Of a DNA stretch of 64,000 bases, positions 54,701 through 63,313 are shown in pieces. Source of the DNA: Putridiphycobacter roseus (lineage in GTDB: Bacteria; Bacteroidota; Bacteroidia; Flavobacteriales_D; Crocinitomicaceae); the NCBI RefSeq assembly GCF_003234935.1, contig NZ_QKSB01000007.1:36272-100271 (forward strand), given 5' to 3'. Numbering within the stretch: the first letter of the stretch is position 1; each line of letters opens with the position of its first letter. The notes beneath the pieces are model-generated. The model searched no databases and was not told where the DNA came from. It saw nothing but the letters and a program-made list of their open reading frames with translations. The position numbers and the translations under genes are program-made.

Positions 54701-55777
54701 AAAATCGACACCAACTGCAGGTGGGTTATTGCCATAACCTTTATAGCCTTGTTCATCCCCATCATAGTTATCGCCGTTATAAGCATAACCCAAACCTCGG
54801 GAAACATCACAACCTACATAATCGTCATTTGGTCCGCCTAATGCTACATCTACCAATACACCAAAGTAAGTATCATATAAGGTTTGGGTAGAACGGTTAA
54901 TCAATTCATAATTATAAAAAGTCATGTTATCAATTTCATTATTCGTGGCAAAGGCAAAAGCTTGAGCACGAATTTCCATTCCCAATGGTTCTCCACCTGT
55001 TTCGGTATGAATATTTCCTTTGTCGTTCATTATCCACCAAAGGGTTTGGTCTCCAAATAAAGTGACTGTTCTGCTGTTTCTACAATCTACATCTTTGTTG
55101 ATGTCATACCAAGGGTAATCTCCATCTACTTCGGGATCATAAAATCCATTTAATCCATTTGGACTGTTGGGGTTGTCGTAGAAAGGGGCCAAATAGTAAG
55201 GCTGATTTAATGTAACATCTCCATGTGCAGGCCATTCTAAAATCGATTTGGGAATTTTATAATCAGGAAAATTGGTACTTTGAAAATTGGTACCATTGGC
55301 TTTATCTTCAATTCCTGCTTGAAACCAAGATGCGAATTGGGCTACTTCTTCTCGAAGTACAGAAAAGTGTTTGTCATATTTAATACAAGTTTCAGGTGTC
55401 ACTTCTGCTTCACCATTAGTCACTAAAGGACCAGTCCAGTAATCTTGCCCATTTCGATACCTTAAAGCTGCTAATTTTAATTGTCCATTTGCATCAAGAC
55501 CACCTAACCAAAGCGAGGACGTAAAGAGAGCCATTATTCCTGAGCCTTTAGGCACTTCATAATGAGAGTTATTTTGTCCGGCAACTTGCCATAAATTACC
55601 AGCTGTATGTATAAGGGCTTTTACATTATTTAATTCAAGAAATGTAGACGAATTTGGAGGAGAACAACCAGCAGCACGACTTTCAAAATTTAAATCATTA
55701 TTAGTACCGGCGTGATAAACCTGGCCATGTACTAATGTTGTCATTAAAAGTAAACATCCTAAATAAAATAATTTCAT
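51722..55777 (-). CDS. Large exported protein with type IX secretion C-terminal sorting domain
   Basis: About 1351 aa from the ATG at 55777 (MKLFYLGCLLLMTTLVHGQ, a clear signal peptide); an ATG five codons upstream is possible. The C-terminus (about the last 85 residues) reads INIVPNPYYAYSLYEE, then ITNLPKVCKIRIFTVSGQFIREF, then GIPIASGVYIIHIEVPG. This is the pattern of type A T9SS sorting domains, though it ends in a longer tail (KWFGTSRKPDFDNL). The body is Asn/Asp/Gly-rich with many calcium-type loops (DPEVDGDYPWYDINKD, YNGDNYDGDEQG). It resembles large Bacteroidota surface proteins of unknown function. Likely secreted to the cell surface. Confidence 0.85.
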   Translation of the reverse strand: MKLFYLGCLLLMTTLVHGQVYHAGTNNDLNFESRAAGCSPPNSSTFLELNNVKALIHTAGNLWQVAGQNNSHYEVPKGSGIMALFTSSLWLGGLDANGQLKLAALRYRNGQDYWTGPLVTNGEAEVTPETCIKYDKHFSVLREEVAQFASWFQAGIEDKANGTNFQSTNFPDYKIPKSILEWPAHGDVTLNQPYYLAPFYDNPNSPNGLNGFYDPEVDGDYPWYDINKDVDCRNSRTVTLFGDQTLWWIMNDKGNIHTETGGEPLGMEIRAQAFAFATNNEIDNMTFYNYELINRSTQTLYDTYFGVLVDVALGGPNDDYVGCDVSRGLGYAYNGDNYDGDEQGYKGYGNNPPAVGVDFFEGPYQDNDNLDNPLTDNIDEAILNKGIPYEGLGIGYGDGLIDNERFGMRRFIYYNNSGSAGNSAQTDPQNAVDYYAYLKGYWKDGSRFVYGGSGHVSDPEANPNVHADFMFPGNTDPLGWGTEGTVQAEWTEESSNNIPYDRRFAQSAGPFILKPGAVNNITMGVVWARATSGGPFESVKKLFVADDKAQALFDNCFNILEGPHAPDLKIQEMENQLIITISNPTGSNNENELYQEIDPEIINVDNVSDFDNEYRFQGYQIYQLKSKDIAANNLDDLTKARLVFQCDIEDNYKNLINYTFDLDMNAAIPTVEVKAENKGIKHSLLVTEDLFATGDRTLVNFKKYYYMAIAYAVNDYKTFIPDDPQTIDGQKQPYIASRKAAFGSIQPVLGIPHNPSIEGNGTSFGTYYGWSPKVTQIEGVGNGNRVLELSDQSLKTILTDNKIDEVEYKAGFGPIDVKVIDPLNLKAGNYTLTFSKDADISRGGVKNDTKWVLNREYEGVNETYASLNGVGDNNEEIIAEWGLSVTLNQYEYGGEYSSHKWTTAPISNSINFSDSSKIWLSGIPDSDINFTTNWIRAGSNFKPNPVDPTCSPALWVNNPCYYYDSNSNNDPSQHWEGILNGIITSFKYVGYEVYGMPMGNPGDDPNTAALEGYYQLEQSTFNSFRMANMHDIDIQITKDQSLWTKCVVIEMNDNENQTVGGADVLELREQLSVNKDGIPVSDGDKSMGWFPGYAININTGKRLNMAFGENSWLAGENGNDMIWNPSTNITNTTGEPLMGGMHYVYVFDAVDDMPEYDQGQYIKTNLSKKTEEGHKAVFEYCTWIAAPLANEFHTILESDVAIKIRLSKPYTYREETKASNKGMPKYKFTITENERVQTDVLDELADKLNLINIVPNPYYAYSLYEETRLDKVVKITNLPKVCKIRIFTVSGQFIREFNKASDITSIDWDLTNTAGIPIASGVYIIHIEVPGVGEKVLKWFGTSRKPDFDNL

Positions 55778-55888
55778 GCAGTTAAAATACATAATAAAGT
55801 GAATATTTAACCCTTTGTCGGACCAATATTTCTTAATAAATTAACAGGTCTAATATTATTAATATACAGATTTAGCGTAGTTTAAAGG

Positions 55889-55904
55889 TGTTTCACGTGA
55901 AAAA
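55889..55904. promoter_or_regulatory. parS: parS-like site 3
   Basis: TGTTTCACGTGAAAAA matches the parS consensus in 15 of 16 bases. It lies in the 247-base gap upstream of the large T9SS protein gene, so it is not constrained by coding. Confidence 0.65.
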
Positions 55905-56024
55905 TACGCCGGATAAAAAATGTGTTTTATGCCCTTTTGATTATTTGTAGGTTAAAAAAACACACAGTAATTAGGGGAATAGGAAACGTTTTTTGGCGCT
56001 TAAATGATCACTTAGAAGGAATTA

Positions 56025-56438
56025 TTATTTTATCAATACCCCTTTTTCGTTAATAATTGGAACTTTAATTAAGTTTTCTTCTTTGATGGTTTCTGGCAGA
56101 AAGATATATTTTTTGTCAAATATTTTTGAGTCAATATAATAACTTACCCAATACTCATTATTTAAACCAAATACAGTGTCCATAATGGGTTCAATTTTAA
56201 CAAAACCACCCGGTTCAACAGTTCCTAAGGAATGTCTCAAAACAGATGTTTTAACGGATTCTCCATTGGCTTGATTTATGCCATATCCTTTAGAACTAAT
56301 TAAAAGATTTGTAAGTTTTTGGTCACTAAAATTGATGAGGTATACGTTGTAAACTAAGGCTGTTTTTTCTTCATTTTGTTCTTGAATTACTGCCACCCCA
56401 ACGTTCTCAACTTTGGGAAGTTTAATGTCTTTTCGCAT
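56025..56438 (-). CDS. Hypothetical cytoplasmic protein
   Basis: 137 aa, no signal or membrane segment. The sequence alternates strands (NVGVAVIQEQNEEKTALVYNVYLINFSD, LRHSLGTVEPGGFVKIEPIMDTVFGLNNEYWVSYYID), suggesting a compact beta protein. The motif LTNLLISSKGYG is distinctive, but I cannot place it in a family. It begins 17 bases after the hydrolase gene stop on the same strand, so it is probably co-transcribed with it and lipB. Confidence 0.6.
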   Translation of the reverse strand: MRKDIKLPKVENVGVAVIQEQNEEKTALVYNVYLINFSDQKLTNLLISSKGYGINQANGESVKTSVLRHSLGTVEPGGFVKIEPIMDTVFGLNNEYWVSYYIDSKIFDKKYIFLPETIKEENLIKVPIINEKGVLIK

Positions 56439-56455
56439 GAATTTGTATTATAATG

Positions 56456-57670
56456 TTAGTTTGTTTGATTTAAAATAGACAGGCCAATATTAATGTAGGT
56501 AGGTAATTCCATCCTATGTCCTTCCAGTGCGTCATTTTTTTCATTGGCCGTATTGGTCCAATTAGCCAATGTGCCATCCCCTGTCCTTACTATAACGAGA
56601 TCTTTACTAGGTATGGATATAATATATTGACCGGCCATTCCTCTAAAATAAGTAACTTCAAATGGGAGGCCTTTATAAATCCAATATTGGAAGCCATATA
56701 ATAAATTTGCTTTCCCATTCGCCTTTTTTAGTGGTGCTAAGGATTTAAATGAAGATAAATAACTACTATCAATTACTTCTTGTCCATTCCAATAGCCATT
56801 ATTATTAATTAGTTTACCTAGTCTTGCAAAATCTCGACTAGTAGCATAGAAACAACAATATGCTTTTACTTCCGAATCTTTATCTCCTACTAAGCTCCAA
56901 AGTGCATCACTTTCTGCACCAATTTTACGCCATAGTTTTTCGGATGCATAGGTGGTTACATTTCTACCTGTTGCCGCTTCAAGGATATACATCAGTACTT
57001 GGGTGTCGCCACTTTTATACCGCCATATTTCCCCAGGTGGTTCTTCTATGGTCCTTCTATTTAAACTTAAGTCCCTAGCGTCTGTATCATAGTACAACTC
57101 GGCTACGTCACAAAAAGGATGGTAATAATTTTCTGACCAAGAAAGACCAGAACTCATGGTTAAAATGTGTCGGATGGTAATATTTTCCTTGTCTCCTTTA
57201 AATTCGGGTAAATAATTTGCTACAGGTTCGTCAAGGGATTGAATATCGCCTTCCTTTAAAGCGACTCCAATTAGCAAAGAAACAATGGATTTTGCCATGG
57301 AAAAAGAATTTCCTGTGGCGTTTACGTCGTGTTTTCCCCAATATTCTTCATAAATAATTTCGTCTCCTTTTAATACCAAGAAGGAGGCAGGATTTAGAGA
57401 GGTTATAAATGCGCTGTCGGTTTCACTTAATGAAGTAGAATGTGTATTCTCTTGCAGTTTCCACTGTTCTCCATTACCATGACTTATTTTTCGATTATTA
57501 AAAATAGTTTGGTCATAAATTGTTGGTCTTGGAACTCCCCGAAAATACGTGGAAGCAAGTCCCTTATAAATATAGATTCTCCCAGACAATAGAATGATTA
57601 AATTGGCAATGATAAATAATGCCAAAATGCTAAGGACAATGTACTTAATAATTTTTCCCAATCTTTTCAT
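56456..57670 (-). CDS. Serine hydrolase, beta-lactamase class C / PBP-like
   Basis: 404 aa. An N-terminal membrane anchor (IIKYIVLSILALFIIANLIILL) leads to a beta-lactamase-fold domain. The SxxK motif is SMAK with Ser124 and Lys127 (GNSFSMAKSIVSLLIG). The second motif is YKSGDTQVL (Tyr about 217, with Ser instead of Asn at the third place). The C-terminal part has YFRGMAGQYIISIPSKDLVIVRTGDG. These enzymes include esterases and D-aminopeptidases as well as beta-lactamases; resistance should not be assumed. It is anchored in the inner membrane facing the periplasm. lipB is 20 bases upstream on the same strand. Confidence 0.88.
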   Translation of the reverse strand: MKRLGKIIKYIVLSILALFIIANLIILLSGRIYIYKGLASTYFRGVPRPTIYDQTIFNNRKISHGNGEQWKLQENTHSTSLSETDSAFITSLNPASFLVLKGDEIIYEEYWGKHDVNATGNSFSMAKSIVSLLIGVALKEGDIQSLDEPVANYLPEFKGDKENITIRHILTMSSGLSWSENYYHPFCDVAELYYDTDARDLSLNRRTIEEPPGEIWRYKSGDTQVLMYILEAATGRNVTTYASEKLWRKIGAESDALWSLVGDKDSEVKAYCCFYATSRDFARLGKLINNNGYWNGQEVIDSSYLSSFKSLAPLKKANGKANLLYGFQYWIYKGLPFEVTYFRGMAGQYIISIPSKDLVIVRTGDGTLANWTNTANEKNDALEGHRMELPTYINIGLSILNQTN

Positions 57671-57690
57671 TGCATTAAATATAGTATTAT

Positions 57691-58383
57691 TTAATAGGAG
57701 AATTCAAAGACTTCTGCAATTTTTTCTTGGAGTACAGGTTTTACTGCTTCCAATGAAATAGCTTTTCCTAATTCAGCGCTCATAGAAGTAACTGCTTTGT
57801 CAGTAATACCACAAGGTACAATGTTATTAAAGTAATTTAAGTCTGGATTTACATTTAAAGCAAGACCATGCATGGTTACCCAACGAGAGCTTTTGACACC
57901 AAGTGCACAAATTTTTCTGGGATTATCCCCATTTTCATCAATCCAAACTCCTGTTAACCCAGCTACTCTTCCGGCCGTAATATTAAAAACTTTTAAAGTT
58001 TGAATTACAGCTTCTTCCAGAAAGCGCATGTATTTATGAATGTCGGTGAAAAATTGTTCCAAATCTAAAATTGGATAAGCAACTAATTGTCCAGGACCAT
58101 GGTAAGTAATATCTCCCCCCCTGTTAATTTTATAATAAGTGGCTTTTTTTTGAATGAGTACTGCTTCGCTGATTAATAGATTTTGCTCCGATCCACTTTT
58201 ACCTAAGGTATATACATGCGGATGCTCACAAAAAATTAAATGATTTGTGGGATCTAAATCTGTTTCCTCTTTCCTCTTGGCTATTTTTAAGTCTATTGAT
58301 TCCTTAAACAAAACTTCTTGTTTGTCCCAAGCTTCCTTGTAATCAATTAAGCCGAAATCAATAAAGTTGACTTTTTTTATCAT
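57691..58383 (-). CDS. lipB: Lipoyl(octanoyl) transferase
   Basis: 230 aa. LipB moves octanoyl groups from acyl carrier protein to lipoyl domains of oxoacid dehydrogenases. The signature RGGDITYHGPGQLVAYPI is at about residues 88-105. The catalytic Lys is about residue 157 (PRKICALGVK) and the catalytic Cys about 191 (IVPCGI). MHGLALNVN is the lipoyl-ligase-type motif. Length is normal. No lipA is adjacent. It is first in a minus-strand set with the beta-lactamase-like hydrolase and a hypothetical gene. Confidence 0.95.
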   Translation of the reverse strand: MIKKVNFIDFGLIDYKEAWDKQEVLFKESIDLKIAKRKEETDLDPTNHLIFCEHPHVYTLGKSGSEQNLLISEAVLIQKKATYYKINRGGDITYHGPGQLVAYPILDLEQFFTDIHKYMRFLEEAVIQTLKVFNITAGRVAGLTGVWIDENGDNPRKICALGVKSSRWVTMHGLALNVNPDLNYFNNIVPCGITDKAVTSMSAELGKAISLEAVKPVLQEKIAEVFEFSY

Positions 58384-58424
58384 GAATACAAAGATAAGTC
58401 ATATTTTTTTTAATAAAAAAGTCT

Positions 58425-58432
58425 TATTTTTG
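58425..58432 (+). promoter_or_regulatory. -7 element for the first cytochrome gene
   Basis: TATTTTTG fits TAnnTTTG and ends 4 bases before the ATG at 58437, so transcription would begin at or about the start codon. Confidence 0.4.
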
Positions 58433-58436
58433 TTAT

Positions 58437-59525
58437 ATGCTAAAAGTGTTGCTCATTTCATCTTTATCTATTTTACTATTTTATTCATGTAGGAAAGATT
58501 TTTTACCCAATGCTGAAGGGAGCATGACGCCTTACAGTATTGATTACCCCACGGTATTGAAAAATCGTATTCCGCCAATGGTTATACCTAGTGATAATCC
58601 AATGACAGTGGAAGGGGTGGCTTTGGGAAGAAAGTTATTTTACGATAAAATATTATCGGGTGATCAAACACAAGCTTGTGCAAGCTGTCATTCCCCGTCG
58701 ACTAGTTTTGTAGATACGGCAAGATTTAGTATTGGTATAGATGGTATTGCTGGAGATAGAAATGCCATGCCATTGATTAATATTGGATGGGCGAGTTCTT
58801 ATTTTTGGGATGGAAGATCTGAAACCCTAGAAATTCAAGCTTTAGAACCAGTTGTAAATCCTATTGAAATGCATGAGCAATGGCCTAATGCAGTGGCTAG
58901 GTTACAAGCTTCTTCTACCTATCCAAGTTTATTTGAAAAAGCTTTTAATACCAATATAATCGACTCCTTATTAGTCGCTAAAGCCTTGGCTCAGTTTGAA
59001 AGAACTTTATTGTCTGGAGATGCCCCATTCGATAAATATTTAAGAGGAGAACCAACCGGGTATACGCAAGCAGAAGAAATAAAAATGATACAAGGATATA
59101 GTGTTTTTTTAGCGGATGCTGAATTTGGTGGAGCAGATTGTTTTCATTGTCATGGAGATGAGTTTAACCCATTGTTTACGGATAATATGTTTCATAATAA
59201 TGGCTTAGATGAGGTGCATACGGATTTAGGATTAGGTAAAATTACAGGTAATCCAAGCGATAATGGTAAGTTTAAGACACCAACTTTAAGAAATTTAGTG
59301 TTTACCGCGCCTTATATGCATGATGGCAGATTTAAGACTTTAGATGATGTAATTGATCATTATAGTTTTGGACTAAAGTATTCTGCAACCATTGACCCAT
59401 TGATGAAAAATGTTGGAAATGGAGGGGTACAATTGACCCCTGAAAATAGGGCATTGTTAAAGGCTTTTTTAATGTCGTTGACCGATAGTAGTTACACCAC
59501 TAACCCAGACTTTCAAGCGCCTTAA
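58437..59525 (+). CDS. Di-heme cytochrome c peroxidase / MauG-family lipoprotein (copy 1)
   Basis: 362 aa lipoprotein; the signal peptide ends in the lipobox FYSC. Two heme c sites are present: CASCH at about residues 81-85 and CFHCH at about 235-239. The MauG/CcpA fold is seen in ALGRKLFYDKILSGDQTQACASCH, FWDGRSETLEIQALEPVVNP and TPTLRNLVFTAPYMHDGRF. Such enzymes reduce peroxide or oxidise proteins in the periplasm, using two c-type hemes. A near-identical gene follows 90 bases downstream in the same direction, so this is a recent tandem duplication. The substrate is unknown. Confidence 0.92.
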   Translation: MLKVLLISSLSILLFYSCRKDFLPNAEGSMTPYSIDYPTVLKNRIPPMVIPSDNPMTVEGVALGRKLFYDKILSGDQTQACASCHSPSTSFVDTARFSIGIDGIAGDRNAMPLINIGWASSYFWDGRSETLEIQALEPVVNPIEMHEQWPNAVARLQASSTYPSLFEKAFNTNIIDSLLVAKALAQFERTLLSGDAPFDKYLRGEPTGYTQAEEIKMIQGYSVFLADAEFGGADCFHCHGDEFNPLFTDNMFHNNGLDEVHTDLGLGKITGNPSDNGKFKTPTLRNLVFTAPYMHDGRFKTLDDVIDHYSFGLKYSATIDPLMKNVGNGGVQLTPENRALLKAFLMSLTDSSYTTNPDFQAP

Positions 59526-59603
59526 TAGGGTTTTAGTGTTGCATTTTAGTGCATTATCCCTTTGGCTTTTTGACCACGATTTTTTAAGTTAAAAAAAAAT
59601 ACT

Positions 59604-59611
59604 TAAGTTTG
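59604..59611 (+). promoter_or_regulatory. -7 element for the second cytochrome gene
   Basis: TAAGTTTG fits TAnnTTTG and ends 4 bases before the ATG at 59616, the same spacing as upstream of copy 1. Confidence 0.45.
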
Positions 59612-59615
59612 TTTT

Positions 59616-60704
59616 ATGCTTAAGTTCATATTTATACTGGGTTTTTTGGTATTATTTTTTCATTCTTGTAGGAAAGATTTTACCCCAAGTGTCAACGGTG
59701 GCATTACTCCGTATATTATAGATTATCCCACAGTTTTAAAGAATCGCATAGGTCCCATGAAAATTCCGGTGGACAACCCTATGACGGTGCAAGGAGTGGA
59801 GTTGGGAAGAAAGTTATTCTATGACAATATACTATCGGGTAACCAAACACAAGCTTGTGCTACTTGTCATGCTCCAAATAGTAGTTTTGGTGATAATGAA
59901 AAATTTAGTACAGGCATTAATGGTGAATTAGGCAATAGGAATTCAATGCCTTTAATCAATTTAGGTTGGGCTGATGAATACTTTTGGGATGGCAGGTCAA
60001 AAACATTAGAATTACAAGCATTAGAACCTGTGATAAATCCTATTGAAATGCATGAAACATGGCCGAATGCAGTGGCGAAACTGCAAGCCTCAGCTACTTA
60101 TCCTACTTTGTTTGAAAAAGCATTTAACACCAATATTATAGATTCTGTTTTAGTGGCAAAAGCCTTGGCTCAATTTCAAAGAACACTCTTGTCGGGAGAC
60201 GCACCTTTTGACAGGTATTTTCGCGGTGAACCAACGGGTTATTCACATGCAGATGATCAAAATATGATTAAAGGTTATTATGTTTTTCTTGCCGACGCTG
60301 TGTCTGGTGGTGGAGATTGCGCGCATTGTCACGGTGATGAAACTAACCCCTTGTTTACCGATAATTTATTCCACAATAATGGTTTAGATGAAATGTTTAC
60401 TGATCTTGGTTTGGGTGCTGTTACAGGAAATCCAAATGACAACGGAAAATTTAAAACACCCACCTTAAGAAATTTGTTATTCTCGGCACCTTATATGCAC
60501 GACGGCAGATTTCAAACCCTAGACCAAGTAATTGATCATTATAGTTTTGGGCTTAAAAACTCAGCAACAATTGATCCTTTAATGAAAAATGTTGCAAATG
60601 GAGGCGTGCAACTGAACTCTGAAAATAGGGCATTGTTAATGGCTTTTTTGATTTCCTTAACGGATAGTAGTTTTATCACCAATCCATACTTTCAAGCACC
60701 TTAG
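59616..60704 (+). CDS. Di-heme cytochrome c peroxidase / MauG-family lipoprotein (copy 2)
   Basis: 362 aa, the same length as copy 1 and alignable without gaps by eye along the whole protein. The lipobox is HSC, and the heme sites are CATCH (81-85) and CAHCH (235-239). The second heme site changes from CFHCH to CAHCH. Differences concentrate in the loops after the first heme site (APNSSFGDNEKF versus SPSTSFVDTARF) and around residue 230. Each copy has its own promoter-like element at the same distance, so they may be expressed separately. The convergent DUF4837 gene ends 11 bases away. Confidence 0.92.
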   Translation: MLKFIFILGFLVLFFHSCRKDFTPSVNGGITPYIIDYPTVLKNRIGPMKIPVDNPMTVQGVELGRKLFYDNILSGNQTQACATCHAPNSSFGDNEKFSTGINGELGNRNSMPLINLGWADEYFWDGRSKTLELQALEPVINPIEMHETWPNAVAKLQASATYPTLFEKAFNTNIIDSVLVAKALAQFQRTLLSGDAPFDRYFRGEPTGYSHADDQNMIKGYYVFLADAVSGGGDCAHCHGDETNPLFTDNLFHNNGLDEMFTDLGLGAVTGNPNDNGKFKTPTLRNLLFSAPYMHDGRFQTLDQVIDHYSFGLKNSATIDPLMKNVANGGVQLNSENRALLMAFLISLTDSSFITNPYFQAP

Positions 60705-60715
60705 TTTTTATTGAA

Positions 60716-61798
60716 TTAATCTACTACTTCAACGGTACTTAAAATGGCATTTACCTCTCTTAATAATTCTCTTTTTTCAAAATTTAAAGCATATATATAA
60801 GTCGAAACGTGAATGATTCTATTTCTAGTGGAATGATATAGAGCAACTTCTACAAAAGGGCCTCCACCGCTAGCGGCTTCGTTTCCTGCGTGTTTCCATA
60901 ATCCTTCAATTTTAACTGCATTGGCTTCACCTACCTTAACTGCAGTAAATTTGGGCGCGTGTGTCTTATAATACTCAGTCGCCATATATGAGTTAGGAAT
61001 AGTTCCTTTTACGGCATATTTTAGGGTGCTGTCTCTATTGTTGAGTAAAGCTTGTGGTAGCATATCGGTTGAATCTGTATATGGACTATCCCAAATTAAA
61101 ATGCCTTTTTTAGCCCAATAAATACCACCTTTGGCTTTTGTTTTAGGGTTGTCGGCAAACTCTTTACTATTTTTATCTAAAGCATAAATAATACTGTCTA
61201 AATCGGCTTCAAAATTAGCCGTGCTCGGTACACCAATTCCTATACCGAATTTTTCTCTTGCAATTTTATCAAATGCTGCATGTCGTGTATAGGTGTATTT
61301 TTTAATTAATCGTTCGTTTTCTTGGTCGTTAAAAACAGCAATATAAGTAGGTAACTGTTCTTGAAAAAATTGGATTAATCTGTCTTTATCATTGTCTTTA
61401 ACTACCATGTAAATTTGTCCATCCGCTAAATGATTTTTTTTGATGACAACTTCTGTTTCTTCAAAATTGGCAGTTGGTTCTAAGATAATACTTAAAAAAT
61501 TTCTATTTTTTTTGCCCAATTGATTGATTTCACTTGGATCTTGTTGAAAATAATCAAAAATTGGCTCGGCAGAAATAAAAGGGCCGGGCGCTGGTTTGGA
61601 AAATGCTTTATAAAAAATAGAATCTAAAGTACCTTCCCATAAATTGTCTTGAACGGATATTAATACCCTTCCAGCGGGACCAGTAATTTTTGGTAATTGA
61701 CCAGATACACCAGAATTTATAACCTCAGTATTGCTCGGTGCCGGTTCGCAGCCTACCCATAAAAATGTGACAAGACTTAGAATGATTACGTTTTTCAT
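60716..61798 (-). CDS. DUF4837-family lipoprotein
   Basis: 360 aa. Lipobox WVGC at residues 14-17, then a mature part fitting the DUF4837 family of Bacteroidota (PKITGPAGRVLISVQDNLWEGTLDSIF, then FISAEPIFDYFQQDPSE, then YWAKKGILIWDSPYTD and LPQALLNNRDSTL). Function is unknown. The phylum-restricted family supports the taxonomic call. It follows the LysM transglycosylase gene by 12 bases on the same strand, so an envelope role is suggested by context. Confidence 0.85.
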   Translation of the reverse strand: MKNVIILSLVTFLWVGCEPAPSNTEVINSGVSGQLPKITGPAGRVLISVQDNLWEGTLDSIFYKAFSKPAPGPFISAEPIFDYFQQDPSEINQLGKKNRNFLSIILEPTANFEETEVVIKKNHLADGQIYMVVKDNDKDRLIQFFQEQLPTYIAVFNDQENERLIKKYTYTRHAAFDKIAREKFGIGIGVPSTANFEADLDSIIYALDKNSKEFADNPKTKAKGGIYWAKKGILIWDSPYTDSTDMLPQALLNNRDSTLKYAVKGTIPNSYMATEYYKTHAPKFTAVKVGEANAVKIEGLWKHAGNEAASGGGPFVEVALYHSTRNRIIHVSTYIYALNFEKRELLREVNAILSTVEVVD

Positions 61799-61810
61799 AA
61801 AGGTTGAAAT

Positions 61811-63310
61811 TTATTTAATTGCAATTTTAATTTTTTGACCAGGCTTCATCTTTTTAGGATTTAAGTCGCTGTTCAATGCTTGTAAGTCAACAAAAGATAT
61901 GCCTAATTTTTGACTAATGGACCAAAGGTTTTCTCCTGATTTCAAAGTATAGTATTTATATTCTCCAGAAGGAGAGGTAATACTTGGTTTTTTTGTAGTC
62001 TTTGGTGCACTTGCAGCCTGGGTTGCTTGAATAGTTGATTTTTCATAAGTATTGATGAATCTTTTTTCTGGAATCATCACAATAATTCTTTGTCCAGGAA
62101 ATAATGTCGAGTTTCTCAATCCGTTCCATTCTCTAATGTCATTATTAGAGGTTTCGTATAATAGGGCAATGTCCGACATACTTTCATTGGGTTGTACGGT
62201 ATGTGTTTTCTTTTTATTGAGGACGATATAGTTTTGATTGCTAGTGTCTAGGTAATTTTGATAGTTGTAAAGTGAGTCTTGATACTTGAAAAAATCGCCC
62301 ATTAACGCAATGGGCAGTACAATACATTGTGGAGGATCTGTTGCTGGTATATAATCGGTTTTGTATTGCGGATTTAATGTGTTAAAGTCAGCTGTGGAAA
62401 GTCCAATGATAGAATCTATATGTGATATTTTTACAGAAGCACTCAAACATACTGTATCTGTTTCATGGTAGTACATATTGGCTTCCATGGGTATAATTTG
62501 ATGTTCTTTATAGTAAGTCATCATGTACATTACCGCATAAAAATTAGGTACATACATTTGTGTTTCTTTAGGTAAATACGGACGGATTAACCAATAATTA
62601 GTCTTTCCTCCCGACCGTCTAATTGCTTTGTTTACGTTTCCTGGTCCACAATTATAAGCAGCTAATGCCAAGTCCCAATCACCGTATAGGTTAAATAAAA
62701 ATGACAAGTAGCGACAAGCCGCATCCGTTGCTTTAATCGGATCGTACCTTTCGTCGATATAAGAATCTGCGTATAAGTTTAAAGAACGACCAGTACGGTA
62801 CATAATTTGCCAAAGTCCTGCTGCGCCAGCCCATGATTTACCGGTGGGTTTTAATGCACTTTCTACAATGGGTAGATACCTTAATTCTAAGGGTAAATTG
62901 TAATTGGCTAAACTGTTTTCAAACATTGGAAAGTAGTAAAGCGAACGTCCCAACATCACAGCAGTGTATCGACTTCTTTTTTTTACAAAATAATTGATGG
63001 TTTTTAACAGGGTTGCATTGCTCGTTGCAGTAAAGGGGGTAGTTTTGACAATCGATTCTAGTCTTTGTGCGTATACCGAATCTGGAAATTCGACCACAGA
63101 ACGATCTTCCCGTCCAAGTTCATTTAGAATACTATAGGCTTCTGGTTTTCCAAATGTTTGTAGGTAATAATCAAACAAAGCGGCCTCCACGTTTCCTAAA
63201 AAAGCTTCAGATTGAAAGGTATCCACGAAAATATCTTGATTGACTTTTGGCTGTCCTTTTACATTGAAAAAAAGAAACACTACCCATAAAGTAAGGATTC
63301 CTTTTAACAT
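61811..63310 (-). CDS. Membrane-bound-type lytic murein transglycosylase with two LysM domains (MltD-like)
   Basis: 499 aa. Signal peptide (MLKGILTLWVVFLFFNVKGQ). An SLT (GH23) domain spans about 125-265, with the catalytic Glu in LPIVESALKPTGKSWAGAAGLWQIM and the motif ALAAYNCGPGNVNKAI. Two LysM peptidoglycan-binding domains follow, at about 365-412 (HTVQPNESMSDIALLY) and 450-498 (YYTLKSGENLWSISQKLG). It cleaves glycan strands of peptidoglycan in the periplasm during growth or turnover. No lipobox is present, so it may be free or bound only by LysM. It lies 3 bases after the gatA stop. Confidence 0.93.
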   Translation of the reverse strand: MLKGILTLWVVFLFFNVKGQPKVNQDIFVDTFQSEAFLGNVEAALFDYYLQTFGKPEAYSILNELGREDRSVVEFPDSVYAQRLESIVKTTPFTATSNATLLKTINYFVKKRSRYTAVMLGRSLYYFPMFENSLANYNLPLELRYLPIVESALKPTGKSWAGAAGLWQIMYRTGRSLNLYADSYIDERYDPIKATDAACRYLSFLFNLYGDWDLALAAYNCGPGNVNKAIRRSGGKTNYWLIRPYLPKETQMYVPNFYAVMYMMTYYKEHQIIPMEANMYYHETDTVCLSASVKISHIDSIIGLSTADFNTLNPQYKTDYIPATDPPQCIVLPIALMGDFFKYQDSLYNYQNYLDTSNQNYIVLNKKKTHTVQPNESMSDIALLYETSNNDIREWNGLRNSTLFPGQRIIVMIPEKRFINTYEKSTIQATQAASAPKTTKKPSITSPSGEYKYYTLKSGENLWSISQKLGISFVDLQALNSDLNPKKMKPGQKIKIAIK

Positions 63311-63313
63311 ATC

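Noticed and set aside
56456..57670. Antibiotic-resistance beta-lactamase
   Set aside because: The SxxK fold is present, but a membrane-anchored class C-like hydrolase of this type may equally be an esterase or peptidase; nothing in the sequence shows lactam hydrolysis.
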